From Gonocerus acuteangulatus (taxonomy: Eukaryota > Arthropoda > Insecta > Hemiptera > Coreidae): DNA of 64,000 nucleotides. The position numbers were made by a program, and so were the translations under genes. Positions 22,740-34,711 of the stretch are shown here, in pieces. The stretch's first letter is position 1. Every line of letters starts with the position of its first letter. Location of the stretch: assembly GCA_946811695.1 (NCBI GenBank), contig OX328128.1, positions 28,304,510 to 28,368,509 on the forward strand, written 5' to 3'. The notes under the pieces are model-generated. The model saw only the letters and a program-made list of their open reading frames with translations. It searched no databases and was not told the origin of the DNA.

Positions 22740-23020
22740 AGTGATCAAAATTAGTATATGATATTTTATTGTATATTTAATATTATAATGTTTGAGAGTG
22801 ATATCTATGGATATTTTCTCTCCTCAAGACATCATTGCCTACGTCTCATCACCTCCCCTCCCGGCTGGACGCAAGGGATGGTTCGATGGTGAAAGGTAGA
22901 CATCAGGTCATCAGTATGAACCCTAAGGTATTCGGCTGACAACCTGCTGAACCCGAGACCTGGTTAATCCTGTCAACACATTTCACAATACAATGTAAAA
23001 CGTAGATTGTAATATACCTG

Positions 23021-23023
<3 letters not shown>
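22740..23023. other. unannotated, moderately GC stretch
   Basis: Sequence around 22820-22985 (cacctcccctcccggctggac ... acccgagacctgg) is less AT-rich than its surroundings and looks like repeat or LINE UTR, but I cannot assign it. Confidence 0.35.

Positions 23024-23087
<64 letters not shown>
23024..23087. repeat. (TA)n microsatellite
   Basis: A TA run of about 64 bases. Confidence 0.95.
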
Positions 23088-23090
<3 letters not shown>

Positions 23091-24170
23091 GTAAAGTTTT
23101 TCAGAGAGGATTTGTTTCGTTAGAAGGTGTGCATGCGTAATTCATGAATGGCCTATTTTTAGTCGACATAGGACAATTTCTTCCCTACTTTTGCCTCCCT
23201 TGCTTAAAGGACATTCAATAATTGAGGCGTTGCGGATACGCAGGGGGGGGGGGGCGTTGCGGATGTTTACCCAACATCCGGTAAATGTTTTTTCCCGCCA
23301 TCCGAATCAAGACGCTGCAGAGAATCTACTGGTATATTTTTCACGTTGAGTTCACTATTCATTCCATCTCCAAAAAAGCTGGGTGGAAACTGCCATGGGA
23401 AGGTGGATACGAAAGGCAAACTCGGTCAACTGGATGATGTTATAAATAATATGCTCTTTTCGTTGATATTGAAGTTCACACTAATTCCTGGTCAATTATT
23501 ATATAATTTGTTTTTAATTATAAATTAATAAACAAACAATGAGAGACCCGACATCGAAAAAATGTTTTGAATATAGTGGAGGTCGCCCTTTGGAAAAAAT
23601 ATCCGATGCTGTTTGCTGTTTATCGTGCCATAACAAGAGACATTTCGCAAAAGCCATTTTTGTTAAATTAACTTCCTGGTTTCTGGCGTTAAGCTTGACA
23701 TGACTTAAATCCTATCAAAACTTCCTGGTTTCAAATTGCATTTAACCCATTGCCCTAAATTCCTTTTTTTTTTTTACTTTTTTTTTATTTATTTTTTTTG
23801 TTACAAAATTGAAGTAAATTACTCTTTATCAGTTTATATAAGAAAGTCCAATATTCAAGGTATTCCATCAGAAAGCCATCCATTACCCCCAAACCCAATA
23901 GGCTGCGATAAAGGAAGTATACACACCTGCCCCGAAGTAAAGGTAGGGAGGTTATAAGTAGCCAGGTACTCCGTTAGGATAGCAAATATTAGCTAGAAAT
24001 GGACAAATATTTACTCCCAGAATCAATCAGTAAACCTTTTATCCATTCCGGCGTTCTCTCGAGCCTCCATTTATTATTTATTTATTATATTTCGATACAT
24101 TTAGGAATATATTTTTTTTTTTTGGTTTAAATCCGGTAAAGTAAAATTTAGTACTACACTGTAACGTTTT
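23088..24170. other. unannotated intron
   Basis: No recognisable gene or family. An 11-G run lies at about 23242-23252 between two copies of gcgttgcgga. Confidence 0.4.
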
Positions 24171-24306
24171 TAGCGCGGTTCCTCCCTCCCCCATAGGGAG
24201 GAACCCCGCTTATAGGGTTGATACAATGAAACAATCCGGAAGTGCCGACTAGAAAATTTCGCGTTTCAGAACCCCTAGAGACCGAAAATAACGGTGGTTC
24301 AAATTT

Positions 24307-24340
<34 letters not shown>

Positions 24341-24357
24341 TTATTTATATATATATA

Positions 24358-24403
<46 letters not shown>

Positions 24404-24421
24404 CTGTTCGCTCTCTAGCTA
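24171..24421 (-). repeat. element A, 3'-end fragment
   Basis: It starts with the terminal hairpin (TAGCGCGGTTCCTCCC ... GGGAGGAACCCCGC), continues through cggaagtgccgactag and two (TA)n tracts, and ends at tctgttcgctctctag. Confidence 0.78.
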
Positions 24422-24429
24422 GAAGATGA

Positions 24430-24860
24430 ACATTTCAAAATTGAAAACATCCTTTTAACTTTTATAAGTAGTAATCACAAAAAAAAAAAAATGAACATTT
24501 CTGTACATTAAACTTTAAAGTAGTATTTCTAAAAATTGTATTTTTCAAATTGGGAGGATTGAATATTCATCCGGTCAAATTTATCTATCCCCCGTTTAGT
24601 TGTAACAATTTTATAACAGATTTTTTATAGAAAATTAAGATTTGTTCACGATTTTCGTAAAAGTTATTATTTCTTAAAACTTCTACGTTGTTTACTAGAT
24701 TTTACCTCCCTCATTCAAAATAATTTTAGTTTTTAGTTCTAGATAAAAAATTGTCGCCTGCAAAACAAGTGGGGTTACATTCGCCAGAAACAGCGCTGCC
24801 ATTTAGCATTTTTTTTGTTGTGTACTTCAACATATACAACTTATGACATAAAGAAAAATA
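24430..24860 (-). repeat. element D, partial diverged copy
   Basis: It parallels the copy at 51835-52819: ttcacgattttcgtaaaag, tttactagattttacc, aaaataattttagttttt. It is more diverged and lacks clear ends. Confidence 0.55.
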
Positions 24861-25030
24861 TGGAGTAATTTGTTATTCATGGAGAACATGGCATCGAATT
24901 TGATCAAACAAGGTTTGATTCCTCCGCAGGAAAGTAGCTATTGAGGTTGCACTTATGACGGAATTTTTGAAAATGTCTTCGAATCTTTATTGATCCTACC
25001 TAGTAGACACCGAAAATGACCCCAGTTAAA

Positions 25031-25033
<3 letters not shown>

Positions 25034-25075
<42 letters not shown>
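25034..25075. repeat. (TA)n microsatellite
   Basis: A TA run of about 41 bases at the start of the tandem-repeat region. Confidence 0.95.
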
Positions 25076-25079
<4 letters not shown>

Positions 25080-25084
25080 TATAT

Positions 25085-25505
25085 GTGTCCGTTAATACGA
25101 TACCGGCCAGAGTTTTTGTTTCTTCCCCACGAAACTTGGTATGTAGTATTCCCCAATCAAACAATTGAACGAGTTCGTTAACTAACAAAATCGGTCCATT
25201 TGGAGAGGGAGTTTACTCCGGAGCCAAAGTAGTTTTTGCCAATACCAGCCATAATTTGTGTTGTACTTCAACGAAACTCGGTATTCTTTCTGGTCAACTA
25301 AAGAGAAAAATGTGTTGTAAAAATAAACTAAAACGGTTCATTAGGAGAGGGGGTTTACTCCGGACCCAAATTACTAATTTGCTCATACCGGTCGAAATTT
25401 CTGCTGTATTGTAACGAAACGCGGTATACGTCGTGGGTATCTAATAAGGAAGAAGTGTTGTAGAAAAGAACTAAATCGGTCTATCGGAAGAGGGGATTTA
25501 CTTTG
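25085..25505. repeat. tandem repeat, ~3 units of ~130 bp
   Basis: Three diverged units each contain ataccggcc/gtc, caacgaaactcggtat, aaatcggtc, and gagagggggtttactccgga. Identity is moderate, so the array is old. No open frame is shared by the units. Confidence 0.8.
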
Positions 25506-26829
25506 TACTATGTTTGAATTGAATTGAAACAGATGTTATATATGTTTTTATTTTCTTTATCTATATAGGTAATTTTAAGCAAATTATTTAGGAATGCACT
25601 CGACACTACCCAATTCTGAGGAAAGTGCTTAGTTATGCAGCTCCTGCGTGACGGAATTTTTATTTGGCAAAAGATAGCGCTTCTTGAATCTTGAAGAATT
25701 TTATGATATTTTAGCACTGAAGTGAAAATATAATGAACCTCCAATACCTACCATTGGACATTATTTGGATAATCTTGTTTTGGGATGTTTGTAAAGGTTT
25801 TATGTGTTTATTACTGTCTCCAAACAAAAAAGGACATGCTTATGTTAGTATGAAAAGTATTGTTGATTTATGGAAAATTATTACACTGGTTTATTTTAGC
25901 GGAGATGTTTCCATTTATATTAATGGATACAATTTTAACTGTCGTTTGTGAGCTTCATGTAGTTTTTTGTAAATGATTTATCGCCAAGTGATTATTTGGT
26001 CAAGATGTACTCCAAAAAAGCATCTAGTCCTGTCCTTTGGAATCCAGAGATTTTGAGTGATTTTCATCTGTGGTAAGTCTTCGCTCTGGTTTTTGTCTAA
26101 AAATAGATTTGACGGGGCTAAGTTTCAATTAAGTGAACCAGGACGACATATCGTGCTAGTGGTGGATGATTTCGGGGAGGTTTTCGCTTTTTTTGATGAT
26201 TATTGTGTCAGCGCTTTGATGAAGGCATATCGCTGCAGGATGAGATGTAAAATAAAGGGCTAATTATAGGTCCCTGAGGTATACCTCCTTTCATGTTTCT
26301 CTTCGTCCTGAGAATTGTTTTTCTATCTGCCTTCAAGAAAGAAGGAAATGATGGAATAGATATATGGAAAATTAGAAACAAAATCTGTGAATTTAATATA
26401 CAAACGGATACATTTTTTGTAATTAGAACATTTTATGCTCGTGTAATCAAAGACTTAAGGTATTAATCTAAACATGTTTATATGTTACATAAAATGTTTA
26501 GAAATATTTCAAGTGACTTTGTACCTCCATTCATCAGATAGTATCTGACTTTTTTTTAAGTACATCCATGCATACTAAAATTAATGAGGCCCTATTTAAA
26601 AAATGTATAAAAGCGATAGTAATTTAGCAAATTCTTCACATAAATCCGCTTGGATTTAAAAATAATCTCTGGCACTTGGGAAGATGTTTTTTCCCACAAG
26701 CTTTACTTTTAATGAGAAGAAACCTTAAAAATATTTATTCATCTTAAGAACGAATTCTTCTTAAGAACGGATATCCTTAATAATAAGGAAACGTTTAAAA
26801 TATGCGAAGTAACCTTGAGGGCTATTAAA
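25506..26829. other. unannotated intron
   Basis: Several short open frames (for example plus strand 25733-25951 and 26057-26263) show no recognisable domain and no conserved counterpart elsewhere. I leave them uncalled. Confidence 0.35.
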
Positions 26830-27197
26830 TCTACTATACATATGTCTAATACCACTCACTCACTGACCTATCATCGCCCAGCCCAAACCACTAGACAGAG
26901 AAATTTGAAATTTTGCACGGACACTCCCTTTAGCAAAACTCGATAAGAAAGGATTTTTTGATATTCCAATGTTTAAGTATTTTTATAGGGGTTTGAATTT
27001 TTAGTTCGTTACAGTAGGCAAGCCGAGGCAGCATGCGTTGCTAGGACGATAACAGGTCAGCTGTAACCGTACTGTATCTATTTCTTAGTTTTATTATTAA
27101 TTGAGGTTAATTTCAACTATGATGGCAGACCTTGAAGTACTAGAAATAAACTGTGATTTTGTCCCTCATAGAGTTTACGCTTTACCTGGTGATGGTC
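26830..27197 (+). mobile_element. Helitron-like element, family 2, copy c (cut by gap)
   Basis: It starts TCTACTATACATATGTC after an A, then the cactcactgacctatcatcg signature. The MMADLEVLEINCDFVPHR frame begins at 27119. The 3' part is lost in the N run. Confidence 0.68.
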
Positions 27198-27397
27198 NNN
27201 NNNNNNNNNNNNNNNNNNNNNNNNNNNNNNNNNNNNNNNNNNNNNNNNNNNNNNNNNNNNNNNNNNNNNNNNNNNNNNNNNNNNNNNNNNNNNNNNNNNN
27301 NNNNNNNNNNNNNNNNNNNNNNNNNNNNNNNNNNNNNNNNNNNNNNNNNNNNNNNNNNNNNNNNNNNNNNNNNNNNNNNNNNNNNNNNNNNNNNNNN
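27198..27397. other. assembly gap
   Basis: 200 consecutive N. The fixed length suggests a placeholder. It lies between a Helitron-like copy and one arm of a large inverted repeat, which plausibly caused the assembly break. Confidence 1.
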
Positions 27398-27590
27398 AAT
27401 TTCCTCATAAAGAAAAAAGATAAAACCAACTGGTTAAGACCAGAGTTGGGCAAACGTTAATTGCATAGGCGATTGACTATTAACAATCAAAACTTCAATC
27501 CTACAAACACGCAATTACGAATAAAAATTTAATTGTAACCACTATCTCCCGTGATTTACAATTGATTAATCGTATTTGCGAAGTCTCGCA

Positions 27591-27641
<51 letters not shown>

Positions 27642-29750
27642 GGGACTCTCTTTGCAGTTTTGGCGATAAGAGCTTTACATCTGGTGGAATTTTTCACATT
27701 GACAGATCATTTCAGATGGTTTTACATAAATAGACTGTAAATATACCTTTACATACATTGTGATGGAGTTTTAAATCTGATATAGTTTTACACAGGGTCA
27801 TAATTCATATTTCTAAATAACTTATACAATTTACCTATTTACAATGTTAAACTATATAAACTGTAATTATAGTAAACAACTTAATTTGCTTACAATGGTG
27901 TTAAAAATTATACTTAAAATAAAAATTCAAAGGAAAGTGGTATATAAATGTCAGTTTTCCAATCACTCCATTAAAATTGTAAGTTATTTTGGAGATTCCA
28001 TTGAGGATTTAATCATATTTAGTGTCTCATATAGTCTGGTTTGTTTTAAAAATTCTAATGTGTTTTCTATATATAGGCTCTCGTCCCTGAGTAAATCAGT
28101 CAAGTTATCAAGCTTGTCTAAGGAGCCCTCACACTGGCAAAAAGTTTACTCAAAATTTTCAAGATGTTGGTTTTGTGCAAAAATATTGCGAGTGAAAATA
28201 AAATAAACTGGTTAAAAAAATAAATGTCTATATATTAACAAATAAATCGCTTAATAAATGAAAAAATAATAATAATGAACTTCTTGAGGATAAATTAAAT
28301 AATAAATAAACGGTCCACTGCCAGATAATTTAACGAAAGTCCAAAAAAAAGTTCACACCAAACTTAAGGCACCACGTTGTCGCACTTTTTATACACTAAA
28401 CTTAAATTTGGCTATGTAATTTTCGGGTTACCTCAAAGCCGCGGGACGAAATTTAAATATTGATTGATAAATTATTGTGGCACCGGCAACACTGTCTAAC
28501 CCCATGTAATCTTCCCATTGTTGACAGTCAGGTTACGGTGTTCCGTAACATACCTGTATAACCTGTAACATACAGGTTACACATTCTAGGAAGTATAACA
28601 TTTAATGACTGAAAGTAGTGCATACTTAAACATAATACTCAATAATTATAGGATACTAAAAATTAATTGTAGAAACGATTATAAATTGATACATGGTAAT
28701 TGAAGATTTCGCAATTACAATTAATCAAGTGTTAATTGTGAGATTCGCCAATATTGTAACTCAAAACTGACTACAAACCACTTACTAACGGAATGGCTAA
28801 AATGTTGATCACAAATAATTAGCTTATTTTTGTACAAAATATTGAATGGTCGTGGAGCCCTCCAGGCAGTTCAATCACTTCATTGTTGTCCATGTATGTA
28901 TATGTAATGGAAAATTCATTGAGGTAAAAATATAGAAGAATTAATTATTTGAAAAAAAAATACTTGATCAAATCAATATATTTTTAATAGACAGGATAAA
29001 ATAAAGATTAAAAAAAAGATATAAAATACTTAATAATGTATTGCAAACACATACACGCTGAATGACACACAAGCACGCTACCACACACAAATGTGTAATA
29101 TTTTGGGCCTTCACACTGCACTCTGTCATGCTACAAAATATTGATAGGTCCACAAAATTTTTCTAAACTTTTGAACGCCCCACAAAATATTGAATACCCC
29201 TTTTTTGGCACAATATTTCACCTCACATTCGCAATATTTTCGCACAAAACCAACATCTTCAAAATACTTTTTAGACTTGCTTGATAACTTTACTGATTTA
29301 CTCAGGGACGAGAGCCTATATATAGAAAACACATTAGAATTTTTAAAACAAACCAGACTATATGAGACACTAAATATGATTAAATCCTCAATGGAATCTC
29401 CAAAATAACTTACAATTTTAATGGAGTGATTGGAAAACTGACATTTATATACCACTTTCCTTTGAATTTTTATTTTAAGTATAATTTTTAACAACATTGT
29501 AAGCAAATTAAGTTGTTTACTATAATTACAGTTTATATAGTTTAACATTGTAAATAGGTAAATTGTATAAGTTATTTAGAAATATGAATTATGACCCTGT
29601 GTAAAACTATATCAGATTTAAAACTCCATCACAATGTATGTAAAGGTATATTTACAGTCTATTTATGTAAAACCATCTGAAATGATCTGTCAATGTGAAA
29701 AATTCAACCAGATGTAAAGCTCTTATCGCCAAAACTGCAAAGTGAGTCCC

Positions 29751-29801
<51 letters not shown>

Positions 29802-29992
29802 TGAGATTTCGCAAATACGATTAATCAATTGTTAATCGTGGGAGATAGTGGTTACAATTAAATTTTTATTCGTAATTGCGCGTTAGTAGGATTGAAGTTT
29901 TAATTGTTAATCGTCAAATCGCCTATGCAATTAACGTTTGCCCAACTCTGGTCTTAACCAGTTGGTTTTATCTTTTTTCTTTATGAGGAAAT
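27398..29992. mobile_element. 2.6-kb inverted repeat element
   Basis: The arms at 27398-28120 and 29272-29992 are highly similar in inverse orientation, including long homopolymer tracts (T at 27594-27634, A at 29758-29798). The inner ~1.15 kb is unique. Each arm carries the same short reading frame ending ...ETLNMIKSSMESPK (plus strand in the right arm, minus in the left). The outer left end is hidden by the gap. It is probably a long-TIR DNA transposon derivative. A fragment of the inner part recurs inverted at 32755-32876. Confidence 0.75.
29190..29408 (+). CDS. short frame repeated in both arms of the inverted repeat
   Basis: The 72-codon frame contains LLRDESLYIENTLEFLKQ and ends MIKSSMESPK. 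The left arm encodes the same peptide on the minus strand (about 28120-27970). The composition looks protein-like (charged, helix-forming). I do not recognise the family. It may be the C-terminal end of an element or captured protein, or chance. Confidence 0.25.
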   Translation: MNTPFLAQYFTSHSQYFRTKPTSSKYFLDLLDNFTDLLRDESLYIENTLEFLKQTRLYETLNMIKSSMESPK

Positions 29993-31244
29993 TATGAGTA
30001 ATAACTGACCAATGCAAAGTCTTGTCAGTTCTACTATTCCTGTGCTCTAAATTAGTTATCATTTATTGGCTGCCAATAGTATAAAAAGTAATTTAATATG
30101 TTTGTGCGTATTAATACGAGTAATTTTGTTCACACGATCGTTTTTTATTTTCGAGAATAATAAAAATATAGTTTAAAATATTTGTAAAAGTATAAAGAAT
30201 TTGTCTAGACAAGACATTATGTCAAAACCTCATGATGAAATACGACCTAAATTAAAATTTCTCCACAAAGCTCCGAAAATGTTTCTTTTTTTTTTTTTTT
30301 TTTTTTTTTTAGTATAATATAAAAGTGTAATTTCTAAAGAAACCTAGTTTTAGAATATATTTTCTAGGTTATCCCTTAGTCGAGTTATTTCACTTAAGAC
30401 AGAAATATTTCAGGGATTCTTGAGGAGGGGTTGAAGGAAAACTTTAATTCAAGATTTGTCCGTCAGCTTGTTCCTTTGAAGTTTGCCGCCCTCCAGAAGC
30501 TGGGATCTTATCAAGTTTGTAAACTAGGTTGGGCCGAAAAAACTCATTTTTGTATTTCTAAGTTGTAATAGTGCGGGAAAGTTGCGAATTATATAGAGAA
30601 ATAAAAGGAAACAAAAATTATCAAAATCGGTTGACATCTTCCGTTCGCGCATTGGCTTTGAAATTTAACAAAATATGAAAAAATCTTACTTTTTGCGGCT
30701 ATTTTTGAATTTGATGATTTCTTAATATAATAGTTTTTAACGTCTTCGAATAGAGCCTAAAAACATTGTGTATTAATTTGGTTTAGATCAGTTGATATCT
30801 TTCAGTCGTGTAAAGGGCTCAAAATTTGCCCAAATATTGAAAATGTCACATTTTTAAGAGATATTTTATATATCTTGAGTATACTTTTTTTAACGTAATA
30901 GTTACAGTGTTTCCATTTTTTAACATAAAAACATTATATTTTATTATGGTGTAAATCAATTAACAAATTTCGGCGGCAGAATGAGGCTAATGATACAGAA
31001 AAACTGGACCTCAAAAAAGATAGTTAGGCCTATGACATGATGGGCAATAACAGTTATAACGGCCATGGTACAGTTCCAATTGCTGTATATTTAAAAAGCT
31101 TAAATATTTAAGATACAGAATAGTCTTTAACAATAAAGTTACGCTTATAAAAAAGAAAAAAAACAACATAGTTCTGAATAAATTACTGTTGTGTTAGTTG
31201 AATCTGTCAATTATTACTGTTCTCAGTTATTTGCCCTGCCTTCA

Positions 31245-31565
31245 GGATTTTTCAAAGGCCAGGGGGTCTCTTATATGTTTCTTGTAATCTGGAGTCACTG
31301 CTAACAGTAAGTATCCAGGATGGGCGATAAAACCATTCTGATCAATTACATGAGCGAAAACATGAAGTAAAAGTTTTGGCAACTACCTCATATATTGTTT
31401 TGCTTGGTAAACAAGTTTTGGGCCGTCTGTAAAGTGTGTACTTGTTTTGATAGTAAACCACATTGGTATGTATGATTTTAACATAAACAAAAGTGGTTCT
31501 TGAAGTTTAGGTGAGGGCATTTCTTCACGTGCGTACAATCTGAGAGTTCTAGTTGCATTTGTCAA
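31245..31565 (-). pseudogene. mobile-element-associated protein fragment of unknown function
   Basis: The minus-strand frame includes MLKSYIPMWFTIK and HFTDGPKLVYQAKQ, then stops at TGA/frame change. It resumes one frame over as HVIDQNGFIAHPGYLLLAV and continues to a stop after DPLAFEKS. From memory this pattern (PMWF.IK ... TDGPK ... VI..N.F.AHP..LLLA) recurs in uncharacterised proteins of repetitive arthropod DNA; I cannot name the family. A frameshift inactivates it. Confidence 0.45.
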
Positions 31566-32095
31566 CCACCTCGATACGATAAACGTCCATTTTTCGACGT
31601 CTTTACTAGTTCATATGAAAAAAATCTGCGCCTATTAGATTTAAATACTAATTATTTATGATAAACCAAAAACCCGTTCAAAGTACCATTGGCTTGAAAA
31701 TTGAAAACAGTTTCAGAATCCTGAAGGCAGGGCAGATAACTGAGAACAGTTTTAATGGACTGGTTCAACTAAGACAACAGTAATTTATACAGAACTATGT
31801 TTTTTTTTTCTATTTTATAAGCGTAACTTTATTGTTAAAAACTATTCTGTATCTTAAATATTCAAGCTTTTAAAATATTCAGCAATTGGAAGTGTATCAT
31901 GCCCATTATAACTGTTATTGACCATCATGTCATAGGCCTAACTATCTTTTTTGAGGTCCAGTTTTTCTGTAGCATAGGCGTCATTTTGCGGCCGAAATTT
32001 GTTAATTTATTTACACCATAATAAAACACAATGTTTTTATGTTAAAAATATAAACACTGTAACTATTACGCTTAAAAAAAGTATATTAAAGATAC

Positions 32096-32109
32096 TTAGT
32101 TGAAGCGCC

Positions 32110-32174
<65 letters not shown>
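32096..32174 (+). mobile_element. extremely truncated SINE (17 nt plus poly-A)
   Basis: Only ttagttgaagcgccgtt of the common SINE tail remains, followed by about 62 A. An 11-bp target duplication, attaaagatac, lies at 32085-32095 and 32175-32185. The matching arm of the host inverted repeat lacks the insert, which confirms insertion. Confidence 0.9.
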
Positions 32175-32177
<3 letters not shown>

Positions 32178-32876
32178 AAAGATACATAAAATAACTCTTA
32201 AAAGTGCCGAAATTTCAATATCTGGGCAAATTTTGAGCCCTTTGCACGACTGAAAGATATCAACTGATCTAAACCAAATTAATACACAATGTTTTTAGGC
32301 TCTATTCGAAGACGTTAAAAACTATTATATTAAGAAATCATCAAATTCAAAAATTTAAAAAATAGTCGTAAAAAGTAAGATTTTTCATATTTTGTAAAAT
32401 TTCAAAGCCAATGCGCGAACGGAAGATGTCAACCGATTTTGATAATTTTTGTTTCCTTTTATTTCTCTATATAATTCGCAACTTTCCCGCACTATTACAA
32501 CTAAAGAAATGAGTTTTTTCGGCCCACTCTAGTGTACACCGACCAACACGGTATCAAGCTAAGGAAATGTCTAGCTTAGAAGAAGAAGAGAAACTTTATT
32601 TGTTGTAAATAAAGAATGCTGCTGAAATAAATTAAGTTGCTATATGCACAGACTGCTAATCATTCTTTCGAAAATGCATTTTATTAATATCATATCATAT
32701 ACATCAGTATCACGAAACTTTTTATACATCGTCTTATGGATTTTTAGATTCAGATGATTTATTATTTAATTTATCCTCAAGAAGTTAATTATTATCATTT
32801 TTTCATTTATTAAGCGATTTATTTTTCATTATATAGACATTTATTTTTTTATCCAGTTTATTTTATTTTCACCTGA

Positions 32877-33271
32877 CACTCCTCTAAAAATGTATACAAG
32901 GAAGCATAAGAAAATAATGCCTTCATAAATTTCTTACTTTTATATTATTTAAACGGATATTTTTTCTAAATAACAAAAATCCAATGATTGAACGAATATT
33001 GGCTGCTATTTACAATGAAAAGAGCCCCCCCCCCCTAACTGGAATGTTGTCTCGTTAGAACGAGTGGATGTCAAGCTGACACTTAGGAGAGTTAAGGCTT
33101 CGTTAAGGCTTGTCTTGACCCTCTGACTAATGCTCCCTAACAAACTTACGTCTTGTCTATCTTGACTGCTACATTTCAGGAGATTTCATTTTGTTACAAA
33201 TATTAACTAGCAATTTAGCTGAATTTAAATTCTTTTCTGTTATATGATTTTGGCCCTTTTTTCTAACATTT
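32877..33271. other. unannotated intron
   Basis: No gene or family recognised. Confidence 0.4.
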
Positions 33272-33608
33272 TAGCGCGGTTCCTCCCTCCTTCCTTAGGG
33301 GGGTTTTCGAGTTCCTATGCTGGCAGGTACTCGTTTTATAAGTTCCTTGACATATAAATGAAATGATTTATAAGGCGATATCTGTAACTGTTTGAGAAAA
33401 CTGGAATGAATATTTTTGTAACTTATATTTCATTTTCTGCATGTTAGAAATTCGTCTAAACTAAGATGTATAAATTTTGGTTTCATTTGGAGTAAAGGAA
33501 GAATTCGAAAAAAAAAAAAATTATTACTGAAAAAGAAAAGGTTTGGGATCTTTGTATACTTTTTAAATATCTTGAAAACGGTAGGAAAATCGTGATATAT
33601 AAAAAAAA
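33272..33608 (-). repeat. element A, deleted copy
   Basis: The start of the terminal hairpin (TAGCGCGGTTCCTCCC) joins directly to a middle segment (gagttcctatgctggcagg ... cttgaaaacggtaggaaaa). The distal block is missing. Confidence 0.65.
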
Positions 33609-33611
33609 CAG

Positions 33612-33948
33612 TCCCGTAACAGGCCACGAGGGCCCTGAGAGGCAGATACTATAGAGGTATCTGATTCCTGACCATACGGCACACTAGGGAGATAGTAGAG
33701 TGGTCAGTACTATGCTCCGGCCGCCTGATTTTCCCCTTGGCTGCTTCGACTGCTAGAGTCATTAGCACCCAAGGTACCCATTATTAAATTAATTAAAGGC
33801 TGGGTTGGCCTAGGGACGGACAGGGAGGCCGAATTCAACCCATGAACGAAGACACTAGAAGAAAAAATCTTTAGTGCTTGCTCGGGATTTGAACTCAGGA
33901 CCTCCAACTTATTAGTCCAGTGCTCTACCACTGAGCTAACCTCGCCCC
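33612..33948 (-). mobile_element. tRNA(Ile)-like SINE
   Basis: Minus strand: GCGAGGTTAGCTCAGTGGTA (A box), an anticodon loop CTAATAA (AAT, Ile-like), then GAGTTCAAATCC (B box). The body includes ggccaacccagcc and gggtgctaatgactctag, the latter similar to the common SINE tail. It continues into a longer 3' part ending cctgttacgggactg. It is inserted between two element A fragments. Confidence 0.85.
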
Positions 33949-33952
33949 CCCA

Positions 33953-34190
33953 TATATATATATATATATATATATATTCATTTATATTTGTTTGTTCGCT
34001 CTCTCACGGGCGATTTTGATTAAATTTGGTTTAAATAGAGAGGTCATTAACCAGCAGAATCCGCCTACCTGAACATGGGCTTTGGAGCGACATTTGTGCG
34101 AAAAAAGTTGTAACGTTCGACTTCATGTTCTTGCAGGTTTTATAGGTTTCTTGTCATAGGAAAACGAATGAAACCATACTTACCTACCGT
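33953..34190 (-). repeat. element A, partial copy
   Basis: Minus orientation: (TA)n, ttgttcgctctct, gattttgattaaatttgg, attaaccagcagaatccgcc, aaacgaatgaaacc. Confidence 0.65.
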
Positions 34191-34711
34191 AATAATCAGA
34201 AGTATATGTAATAATTGTATTGGGTAAAACGTCTTTTGTTGCTGATTCTCATAAATAAGCATAAGGTATTGACACACTAAAGTGTACATTTTTACAAAGA
34301 CTGACGCGTTTTACTCTAGCGAATTTGTTTTTGTAAACGATCTTTTTAACGAAATATTTTCGCTTTCATTTGGTTAATAAACAACCAATAAATAGAACCG
34401 ACATACACCATTAGGAATGATGATCTACTGAAGCAAAATATCTTAATTTTCTCCCGCACTATCGGAGCAGACACGAGAGTTGGTAGTTAGGGTGCTTAAT
34501 CTTCCTGAGGTTAGTTGGAGATTTACGGGGATAAATTACATCATAAATAACCTTCCAACGGGGAAACCTTTGTCTTTTGCCTGCCTTCCTGTATACCTAC
34601 GGGGATTATGAGTAGGCCACGTAACGTAGAACTCTCTAGGTGAACTCTTTAAACCATCCACGCACACCAGCATAACGATTCTCGGCAAAAATGTCTCTGA
34701 CACTGCATGAA
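34191..34711. other. unannotated intron
   Basis: Mostly single-copy-looking and less AT-rich (34440-34700). No frame or conserved motif recognised. Confidence 0.4.

Larger units (their letters stand above)
30527..32533. mobile_element. 2-kb inverted repeat element with degraded ORF
   Basis: The arms at 30527-31252 and 31712-32533 are inverted copies that begin GGGCCGAAAAAACTCATTT. The central 460 bp is unique and codes on the minus strand. A truncated SINE is nested in the right arm. The long-arm layout with an internal ORF fits a TIR-type DNA element. Confidence 0.78.

Noticed and set aside
25733..26263. Short plus-strand frames as a small gene
   Set aside because: No domain, no conserved copy, composition typical of AT-rich intron.
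27101..27460. Frames across the N run
   Set aside because: They are translations of unknown bases; only the part before 27198 is real sequence.
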